From a bacterium (lineage in GTDB: Bacteria > Actinomycetota > Actinomycetes > Actinomycetales > Actinomycetaceae): DNA of 12,023 bases. Of the stretch, positions 7,194 through 12,023 are shown piece after piece. Positions within the stretch are counted from its first letter, which is position 1. Each line of letters opens with the position of its first letter. The stretch spans positions 1-12,023 of the forward strand of contig JAUNRP010000035.1 in assembly GCA_030544165.1 (NCBI GenBank), read 5' to 3'. The notes beneath the pieces are model-generated. The model was given only the letters and a program-made list of their open reading frames with translations, made no database searches and had not been told where the DNA came from. The position numbers and the translations under genes were made by a program.

Positions 7194-8377
7194 GCACCCT
7201 CGATCCCCGCACGCACGACGTCACCGAAAGGCCCACCATGGACGCAGAAGAAGCACTCGACACCGTGGCGGCGGAGACCGCGCCCGGCCGCCTCGAACTG
7301 GTTGACCTCGTCAAGGAGTTCGGCAACGGGGACAACATCGTGCGCGCCGTGGACGGCATCAACCTCTCGGTCCACCCGGGCGAGTTCCTCACGCTGCTGG
7401 GACCCTCGGGCTGCGGCAAGACCACCACTCTCCGGATGGTCGCGGGATTCGAGGACGCCACCTCGGGCCGCGTGGACCTCGACGGCGCCAACATGGTGGA
7501 GACCCCGCCCCACAAGCGCCCCATGGCCATGGTCTTCCAGTCCTATGCGCTCTTCCCCCACCTCTCGGTGCGGGACAACGTCTCCTACGGCCTCAAGCTG
7601 AAGAAGCTCCCCGCCAAGGAGATCGCCGAGCAGGTGGACGTGGCGCTCACCTCCATGAACCTCGGCGCACTCGCCGATCGGGCGCCGAACCAGCTCTCGG
7701 GTGGCCAGCAGCAGCGCGTGGCCCTCGCGCGGGCCATGGTCATGCGGCCCAAGGTGCTCCTGTTCGACGAGCCCCTCTCCAACCTCGATGCGAAGCTCCG
7801 CGTGAAGATGCGCCTGGAGATCCGGCGCCTCCAGCAGCGCATGGGCATCACCTCGCTGTACGTGACCCATGACCAGGCCGAGGCCATGAGCCTCTCGGAC
7901 CGGATCGTGGTGATGAACTCCGGGCGGATCGAGCAGGCGGACACCCCGGAGGCAATCTACCGCCGCCCTGAGTCCGTGTTCGTGGCGGACTTCATCGGCC
8001 GCGCCAACTTCCTGAACGCCACGGTTCTCCACGTGGACGGCACCGGCAACGCGCGCATCCGCGTGCTGGACCGAGAGTACGAGGTTCCGGCACACCCCGC
8101 CGTGGAGGCCGGCACCGAGGCGCAGCTCCTGGTGCGCCCCGAGTCCTTCCGGCTCCGGGCGCTCCGCTCGGACGAGGAGACACACGACGTCTCCGGCGAC
8201 CACGGGCGCGTTCTTGCCACCGTCTTCTACGGTGACAACGTGGAGTACGAGGTGGAGACGGAACACGGCACCGTGGTGGCGATCGTGCCGGATCCCGATG
8301 TGGAGAGTGTCTTCCACGAGGGCGAGGAGATCCGCCTGGAGTTCGCCGCTGACAGGGCGTGGCTGCTCGCCCACTGA
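7190..8377 (+). CDS. ABC importer ATPase (FbpC/PotA/AfuC type)
   Basis: A 395-residue motor subunit on the cytoplasmic face of the importer. It has Walker A GPSGCGKTT (71-79), Q-loop Gln117, signature LSGGQQQR (169-176), Walker B LLFDEP (190-195), D-loop SNLD (197-200) and switch His227 (VTHD). After about residue 265 comes a TOBE-type regulatory domain (PESF, then FYGDNVEYEVE), typical of iron, spermidine and sugar importers. One such ATPase homodimer would dock on the two EAA loops of the fused permease. The start is GTG 7190, coupled to the permease stop as GTGA. ATG 7238, preceded by AAAGG, is an alternative giving 379 residues and losing only a poorly conserved head. This is the last gene of the importer operon. 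Confidence 0.95.
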   Translation: MSTLDPRTHDVTERPTMDAEEALDTVAAETAPGRLELVDLVKEFGNGDNIVRAVDGINLSVHPGEFLTLLGPSGCGKTTTLRMVAGFEDATSGRVDLDGANMVETPPHKRPMAMVFQSYALFPHLSVRDNVSYGLKLKKLPAKEIAEQVDVALTSMNLGALADRAPNQLSGGQQQRVALARAMVMRPKVLLFDEPLSNLDAKLRVKMRLEIRRLQQRMGITSLYVTHDQAEAMSLSDRIVVMNSGRIEQADTPEAIYRRPESVFVADFIGRANFLNATVLHVDGTGNARIRVLDREYEVPAHPAVEAGTEAQLLVRPESFRLRALRSDEETHDVSGDHGRVLATVFYGDNVEYEVETEHGTVVAIVPDPDVESVFHEGEEIRLEFAADRAWLLAH

Positions 8378-8389
8378 GACATTCCCGCC

Positions 8390-8419
8390 TGGCCCCACAC
8401 AGATGCTGGTGCGGGGCCA
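8390..8419. terminator. Bidirectional hairpin between the importer and the TetR gene
   Basis: TGGCCCC-a-CAC, an 8-base loop, then GTG-c-GGGGCCA: a 10-bp stem with one mismatch. It lies between two convergent stop codons (8377 and 8429), so it can end both transcripts. There is no T-run, as is common in high-GC actinomycetes. Confidence 0.75.
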
Positions 8420-8428
8420 TCGGCGTCC

Positions 8429-8875
8429 TCAGGAGGTGATTGCGGCGGCAGCCCGCGCGAAGACGGCAGGCGCGTCCACGTCGTCGGCGGATGAGAGGCC
8501 CTCGGCGAGGGCGCGGACGGCGGCCCAGTCCTCCCGGGCGCGCGGGCCGAGTTCGGCGGTGATGGCCTCGGTGGCGGCTCGGGTCAGGGCATGGTCGGCC
8601 TCGCGGACGATGGCGAGCATGTAGGGCCAGCGGAGGTAACCGTCGAGGAGGCGGGCACCCTGCTCGCCGAGGGTTCCGCCGGGTTCGTGGGTCCAGCGGA
8701 GGAAGGATTCGGCGATCGCGTCCACGAGGTCGGCGCGGTTCTCCACGTGGTTGTAGAGGGCCATGGGGCTCACCCCGAGTTCACGGGCCACGCGGCGCAT
8801 GGAGAGGGCGCCGTGGCCCTCCTCCCCCAGGACGGCCATGGCTCCACGGACGACGTCTTCGCGGGTGAGGCTCAT
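8429..8875 (-). CDS. Short TetR-family transcriptional repressor
   Basis: A 148-residue repressor with a typical N-terminal helix-turn-helix, LSMRRVARELGVSPMALYNHV (about residues 24-44). A short, Ala-rich helical C-terminal part would hold the ligand pocket and dimer face. Most TetR proteins have 190-220 residues, so the ligand domain is reduced. The start is ATG 8875: extending to an upstream ATG at 8995 would add 40 low-complexity residues and place the palindrome and likely promoter inside the gene. GGTGAGAG just upstream is a weak ribosome site. The gene is convergent with the importer and divergent from rbpA. A palindrome over its own -10 box suggests autorepression. No efflux pump or enzyme target lies in the window, so its ligand and other targets are unknown. 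Confidence 0.88.
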   Translation of the reverse strand: MSLTREDVVRGAMAVLGEEGHGALSMRRVARELGVSPMALYNHVENRADLVDAIAESFLRWTHEPGGTLGEQGARLLDGYLRWPYMLAIVREADHALTRAATEAITAELGPRAREDWAAVRALAEGLSSADDVDAPAVFARAAAAITS

Positions 8876-8887
8876 GACTCTCACCGT

Positions 8888-8901
8888 AATGTACGCCGTA
8901 C
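8888..8901 (-). promoter_or_regulatory. TetR promoter -10 box overlapped by a palindromic operator
   Basis: GTAC-GCC-GTAC (8891-8901) is a near-perfect palindrome of the kind TetR proteins bind. On the minus strand TACATT (+ strand 8888-8893) fits the TANNNT -10 pattern, 12 bases before the ATG at 8875. The overlap suggests the protein blocks its own promoter. No good -35 was found. Confidence 0.5.
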
Positions 8902-8960
8902 GTGTGGTGGTGGTGCGGCGCGCGGGGGTTGGCTTCGGTGTTGTGGAGGTCCTGTGCAGG

Positions 8961-8987
8961 GGGAACATTCTGGGTGGCCGGAGCGTT
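8961..8987 (+). promoter_or_regulatory. SigR/SigH-type (redox stress) promoter of rbpA
   Basis: GGGAAC (8961-8966), 18 bases, then GTT (8985-8987, in the context GCGTTGG). This fits the actinobacterial SigR/SigH pattern GGAA(T/C)-N18-GTT, which responds to thiol oxidation and heat. Transcription would start near 8993-8996, about 30 bases before the rbpA start. In Streptomyces coelicolor rbpA belongs to the SigR regulon, so the gene identity supports the match. Confidence 0.7.
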
Positions 8988-9025
8988 GGACCCATCAGAT
9001 TCTGTTCAGAGGAGAGGTGGATTCA

Positions 9026-9394
9026 ATGGCCGAGCGCGCACTGCGGGGAATGACGATCGGGGCCAAGTCGATGGAGTCGGAGGACAACGTCGAGTACGCG
9101 GCCCGGTTCATCGCGCATTTCGACTGCCCGAACGGTCACGAGATTCCGGTGACCTTTGCGGTGGAGGCCGAGGTGCCGATGGTGTGGGAGTGCCCCACGT
9201 GCGCCGAGGAGGCCGTGCTCCGCGACCATGACAAGCCGGAGCCGGAGAAGCCCGTCAAGCAGCCGAGGACCCACTGGGACATGCTGCTCGAGCGCCGCTC
9301 GATCGAGGACCTCGAGGTGCTCCTGGAGGAGCGGCTGGCGCTGCTCCGCTCGGGTCAGCTCCACGCGGACCGGATGCGGCAGCGAAGCGCCTAG
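9026..9394 (+). CDS. rbpA: RNA polymerase-binding protein RbpA
   Basis: A 122-residue activator that binds RNA polymerase and the principal sigma factor and helps open promoters; known only in Actinobacteria. It starts MAERALRG, close to the mycobacterial form. The core domain carries C34, H38, C56 and C59, the zinc-ligand arrangement of the Streptomyces protein. A basic linker (about 75-81) is followed by the sigma-interaction domain, RTHWDMLLERRSIEDLEVLL (81-100), nearly identical to mycobacterial RbpA. A tail of about 14 residues (109-122) goes beyond the usual end. The start ATG 9026 is preceded by AGGAGAGG at 9010-9017. The gene is monocistronic, with its own stress-type promoter and a strong terminator. 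Confidence 0.96.
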   Translation: MAERALRGMTIGAKSMESEDNVEYAARFIAHFDCPNGHEIPVTFAVEAEVPMVWECPTCAEEAVLRDHDKPEPEKPVKQPRTHWDMLLERRSIEDLEVLLEERLALLRSGQLHADRMRQRSA

Positions 9395-9412
9395 GCTGGG
9401 CAACGAGTGCGA

Positions 9413-9437
9413 GGGGTGCGGGAGACCGCACCCCTTT
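9413..9437 (+). terminator. Rho-independent-like terminator of rbpA
   Basis: GGGGTGCGG, tetraloop GAGA (GNRA type), CCGCACCCC, then TTT. The 9-bp perfect stem lies 19 bases after the rbpA stop. It faces the convergent ppm1 gene (stop at 9501) and could also block read-through from that side, although no T-run is present in that direction. Confidence 0.85.
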
Positions 9438-9500
9438 CGCATGCCCGCCGTGCACATCCCCAGCCGCTCAGCCGGGATTCGGTGCCAGCGGGCCAGGTGC

Positions 9501-10229
9501 TCAGCTACCGAGACCGAGTTTCCTGCGCCAGCGCGCGATGCCGAGGGCCGTGGTGCGGCCGAACGATTCCTTGAACGTGGCGCCCGAGAGCTTGGAATCG
9601 CCGAGTTCGCGTTCCACGAACGTCACTGGCACTTCTGCGATCGTGCCGCCGAGCTCGTGCACGCGCCGGGCCATCTCGGTCTGGAAGTAGTAGGAGGAGG
9701 CCTCCACAGTGTCCAGGCCGATCTGCTCCAGGATCTCGCGGCGGAAGACGCGGTAGCCGGCCGTGACATCGTTGGCGGGCAGGCCGAGCATGAGGCGGAT
9801 GTAGAGGTTGCCCCCGCGGGAGAGGATCTGGCGGCTGAGCGGCCAGTTCACCGTGCTGCCTCCGCGGACGTACCGGGACCCGATCACGAGATCGGGCCGA
9901 TCGGGCTCGGCTGCACGCTGCAGGAGGCGGCCGAGCTGCTCCGGGCGGTGTGAACCGTCCGCGTCCATCTCGACGATGTGGGTGTAGTCCCGCTCGAGGC
10001 CCCAGCCGAACGCGGCGAGGTACGCCTTTCCCAGGCCCTCCTTTCCGGCGCGGTGCATCACGTGGACGCGGGGGTCGGCGTCTGCCAGTTCATCCGCGAG
10101 CTGGCCGGTGCCGTCCGGGGAGTTGTCATCGGCAATCAGGACGTCCACGTCGTTCCTGCGGGCGCGGCCCACGATCTGTGCGATGTTCTCCACCTCGTTG
10201 TAGGTGGGAATGACAACCAAGACCTTCAC
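9501..10229 (-). CDS. ppm1: Polyprenol monophosphomannose synthase (GT2 glycosyltransferase)
   Basis: A 242-residue family-2 glycosyltransferase of the dolichol-phosphate-mannose synthase type. It would move mannose from GDP-mannose to polyprenyl phosphate on the cytoplasmic face, supplying membrane mannosyltransferases for lipoglycans and protein O-mannosylation. Motifs in order: VIPTYNE (6-12), DDNSPDGT (34-41), metal-binding DADGSH (89-94), VIGSRY (115-120), TAGYR (156-160) and VPVTFVER with GDSKLS (200-215). There is no C-terminal membrane domain, so it is the soluble, Ppm1 catalytic form. The start is GTG 10229, directly after the lnt TGA, with GGAGG eight bases upstream inside the lnt end, so it is translationally coupled. 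In Mycobacterium tuberculosis the same two activities are fused in one protein. Mannose specificity is inferred from family and neighbour. Confidence 0.92.
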   Translation of the reverse strand: MKVLVVIPTYNEVENIAQIVGRARRNDVDVLIADDNSPDGTGQLADELADADPRVHVMHRAGKEGLGKAYLAAFGWGLERDYTHIVEMDADGSHRPEQLGRLLQRAAEPDRPDLVIGSRYVRGGSTVNWPLSRQILSRGGNLYIRLMLGLPANDVTAGYRVFRREILEQIGLDTVEASSYYFQTEMARRVHELGGTIAEVPVTFVERELGDSKLSGATFKESFGRTTALGIARWRRKLGLGS

Positions 10230-11759
10230 TCAGGTTTCCTCCGTGCGGCGTGTACTGGCGAGGGCGGCCACAACCCAGATGGCGGCAAGCCCCCACACGA
10301 TGATCCTCGGCCATCCTCCCATGAGCGCGGTGGCGGTCATGGAGGTGCGCAGCGGGATGGTGGCCTCGCCGTACCACTGGCTGTAGAGCTGGTCAGATGA
10401 TCCGGTGATCATGGTGCCGCTCGGGGCGTAGACCGCCGAGACGCCGGTGGTGGCCACCTGCATGGTGGCACGGCCGTGCTCCACCGCGCGGAAGCGCGTC
10501 ATGTCCCGCTGCTGGAATGCCTCCTGGGTGTGACCGAACGAGGCGTTGTTGGTGGGGATCACGGTGAACTCGGCACCGAGCAGCACGTTCTCCCGGATGA
10601 TCTCGTCGTACACCACCTCGAAGCAGATCCCCACGCCCAGGAGAACGGTGCGGCCGAGGCGCTCCACGGGCACCTCGAGCACACCTGGCTCGGTTCCGGA
10701 CGCCATGTCCGTGGAGATCCGGTCCACCGCGGAGGAGAGGGAGCGGAAGAAGTCCCGGAATGGCATGTACTCACCGAACGGCACAGGGTGTTGCTTGGCG
10801 TATTCGTCGATCTGGCCGTCCTCGGTCCACACGAGGTACTCGTTGAAGCGAGTGTCATCCCCGGGGAATCGTTGGGTGCCGTAGACGAGGGGGACCCCGG
10901 CGGCGGCCTGCCCCGCCACCACCTGCTCCATGACCTCGGGGTGTGTGCGTGGGTCGAAATCGGCGGAGGACTCAGGCCACAGCACCACGTCCGCACTGCC
11001 GCCAGCCGCCGCCCACTGCTCGGTGAGGGTGCGGTAGTCCGCGGTGATCTGCTTGCCCTGCATCTCCCACGTGGCCTGGCGGCTGGGGACCGAGGCCTGG
11101 ACGAGCGCCACCTCGAGCGTCCCGCTCTCCGGATCGTCCGAGGGCAGCGGAATAAATGCCGAGCTCGCGACGAGTACTGCGGCGATTCCGGCCGAAACGC
11201 CGGTGGAGACGGGACGCTCGAGCCGCACCACGAGGCCCGCCAGCGCGGCGGCCGCGAACGCCACCACGAGGCCCACCACCACAGTCCCACCCCACGGGGC
11301 GAGTGAGAGAAGTGGGCCACTGACCTGAGAGAAGGCGAGGTTGCCCCACGGGAACCCTCCGAAGGGGGCGACGCCACGGAGCTGCTCGATCGCCACCCAC
11401 AGGAGCGCGCCCACCAGGGCCTCCCGACCGATCGAGAGTTGCCGACGTGCCACCACGGCATAGAGCACCGCGAACAGGCCCACGAACACGGCCTGGAGAA
11501 GGCTGAGGGCGAACCACGGCAGCCAGTGCCCGCGAACCGAGACCAGCGCCCATGAGATCAGGGGGCCAAAGAACGCGAACCCCCACAGCGTCCCGAGCAG
11601 CATGGCACGGCCCGCCCGCGCGCCATGTAACGAGACGAACAACATCCCGAGGGCCACCGGCGCCATCCACCACCACGAGAACTGGGGAAACGCCAGATTG
11701 GCCAGGAGTCCCCCGACCCCGGCCACCACGAGGGCGACCGGAAGCGGGAGTGGATTCAT
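10230..11759 (-). CDS. lnt: Apolipoprotein N-acyltransferase
   Basis: A 509-residue membrane enzyme that adds the third acyl chain to the N-terminal cysteine of lipoproteins. A block of about six membrane helices (residues 8-200) precedes a nitrilase-like periplasmic domain (about 215-470), and one last helix sits near 484-501. The catalytic triad is visible: Glu263 (WPES), Lys322 (AKQHPVPFGEYMPF) and Cys379 (GICFE). Length and order match E. coli Lnt, so it should be active. The start is ATG 11759: it begins directly at the first membrane helix and lies seven bases after a TAGGAT -10 box, giving a leaderless mRNA. An in-frame ATG at 11846 would add 29 arginine- and histidine-containing residues across that promoter. 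It is followed without a gap by ppm1, forming a two-gene operon. Its likely substrates include the importer lipoprotein in this window. Confidence 0.95.
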   Translation of the reverse strand: MNPLPLPVALVVAGVGGLLANLAFPQFSWWWMAPVALGMLFVSLHGARAGRAMLLGTLWGFAFFGPLISWALVSVRGHWLPWFALSLLQAVFVGLFAVLYAVVARRQLSIGREALVGALLWVAIEQLRGVAPFGGFPWGNLAFSQVSGPLLSLAPWGGTVVVGLVVAFAAAALAGLVVRLERPVSTGVSAGIAAVLVASSAFIPLPSDDPESGTLEVALVQASVPSRQATWEMQGKQITADYRTLTEQWAAAGGSADVVLWPESSADFDPRTHPEVMEQVVAGQAAAGVPLVYGTQRFPGDDTRFNEYLVWTEDGQIDEYAKQHPVPFGEYMPFRDFFRSLSSAVDRISTDMASGTEPGVLEVPVERLGRTVLLGVGICFEVVYDEIIRENVLLGAEFTVIPTNNASFGHTQEAFQQRDMTRFRAVEHGRATMQVATTGVSAVYAPSGTMITGSSDQLYSQWYGEATIPLRTSMTATALMGGWPRIIVWGLAAIWVVAALASTRRTEET

Positions 11760-11766
11760 GCAGACA

Positions 11767-11786
11767 ATCCTAGGCTGCGGCCGCAG
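11767..11786 (-). promoter_or_regulatory. Leaderless promoter of lnt-ppm1 with a palindrome in the spacer
   Basis: On the minus strand TAGGAT (+ 11767-11772) matches TANNNT and ends seven bases before the lnt ATG, so transcription should start at the start codon itself. A perfect 12-bp palindrome, CTGCGGCCGCAG (11775-11786), sits where the -10/-35 spacer would be, a possible operator. The -35 is unclear. Confidence 0.5.
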
Positions 11787-11821
11787 GTGCAAATGACGAG
11801 CTGCCGACGCTCCCCCACCTG

Positions 11822-11925
11822 CCACGGTTCGCGAGCTTGGGTGCACGCCAAGGTTCGCCCGCTCGCCCGCGCGCCTTGGTTCGCTTGCTTGGGTTAGCCT
11901 TGGTTCGCCCGCTAGGGCGCGCGCG
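11822..11925. repeat. Four imperfect ~26-bp tandem repeats, alternating A-B-A-B
   Basis: Units start at 11822, 11848, 11874 and 11898 (steps 26, 26, 24). All contain GGTTCGC, and three of the four begin CCWWGGTTCGC. Units 1 and 3 continue to GCTTGGGT; units 2 and 4 continue with CCGCT and a GC-rich run. So a ~50-bp pair appears duplicated and then diverged. No reading frame covers it convincingly. Function unknown. Confidence 0.75.
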
Positions 11926-11931
11926 GGGGTA

Positions 11932-11965
11932 CCTCCCCCACTCGTCTTTGGGCGTGTGGGGGTGG
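11932..11965. other. Hairpin-forming inverted repeat in the right-hand spacer
   Basis: CCCCCAC (11935-11941) and GTGGGGG (11956-11962) form a 7-bp stem around 14 bases, extended by two more pairs past a mismatch. It could be the terminator of a gene beyond the window edge or an upstream regulatory structure of the lnt side. No T-run is present. Confidence 0.45.
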
Positions 11966-12023
11966 CCCCTCTCTAGGCGGCGGGGGTTGTCCTTCGTGGG
12001 TTGAGGGCGGCCCGCCTGGGTTC
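11966..12023. other. Non-coding G-rich end of the window
   Basis: Together with the lnt promoter, the repeats and the hairpin, this belongs to a 264-base stretch (11760-12023) without a believable gene. Here the plus strand is rich in G runs (CGGCGGGGG, TTGAGGGCGG). No start codon with a ribosome site and no RNA gene was recognised. Confidence 0.5.

Noticed and set aside
6959..8398. Minus-strand open frame opposite the ATPase
   Set aside because: Shadow of a gene with complete Walker, signature and switch motifs; it also runs across two real gene boundaries.
8876..8995. N-terminal extension of the TetR protein to an upstream ATG
   Set aside because: It adds low-complexity Thr/Arg/Pro sequence and would place the operator and -10 box inside the gene.
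11760..11846. Longer lnt start
   Set aside because: The extra 29 residues are not a signal or membrane segment and cover the TAGGAT box and palindrome.
11822..11965. CRISPR array
   Set aside because: Units are directly adjacent and imperfect, with no unique spacers of constant size and no cas genes.

Overview
The window is high-GC DNA with dense, often overlapping genes. It encodes RbpA, an RNA polymerase partner found only in Actinobacteria, beside a separate Lnt/Ppm1 pair, so it comes from an actinomycete. The gene style would suit a Micrococcineae-type genome, but I cannot name a genus from sequence alone. No tRNA, rRNA, CRISPR array, insertion sequence or prophage signal was seen.

Layout, left to right. 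Bases 1-55 may be the start of a leftward gene cut by the window edge. Bases 104-2467 (minus) encode a short UvrA-like twin-ATPase that lacks the UvrB-binding insert, the type linked to DNA-drug resistance. A 78-bp divergent spacer with a hairpin leads to a rightward block, 2546-8377: a sensor-poor histidine kinase, an OmpR/PhoB-type response regulator (4-bp overlap), a solute-binding lipoprotein, a fused two-domain permease and an ABC ATPase (4-bp overlap). This is a complete AfuA/Fbp-type importer with its own two-component system. Three evenly spaced GTGACC repeats at the end of the regulator gene, just before the lipoprotein gene, look like a binding site for that regulator.

A bidirectional hairpin separates the importer from a small TetR-family repressor (8429-8875, minus), which has a palindrome over its own likely -10 box. 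Divergent from it is rbpA (9026-9394, plus), preceded by GGGAAC-N18-GTT, the pattern of a SigR/SigH redox-stress promoter. A strong GNRA-loop hairpin follows. Bases 9501-11759 (minus) carry lnt and ppm1, back to back: lipoprotein N-acylation and polyprenol-phosphate-mannose synthesis. The last 264 bases appear non-coding and hold a leaderless-type lnt promoter, four alternating ~26-bp repeats and a hairpin.

How the genes work together: the regulator probably controls import of an organic phosphate, a sugar phosphate or iron. The importer's lipoprotein would itself be a substrate of the Lnt encoded downstream. The best candidate for a little-described system is the kinase-regulator-AfuA importer cluster and its GTGACC array.
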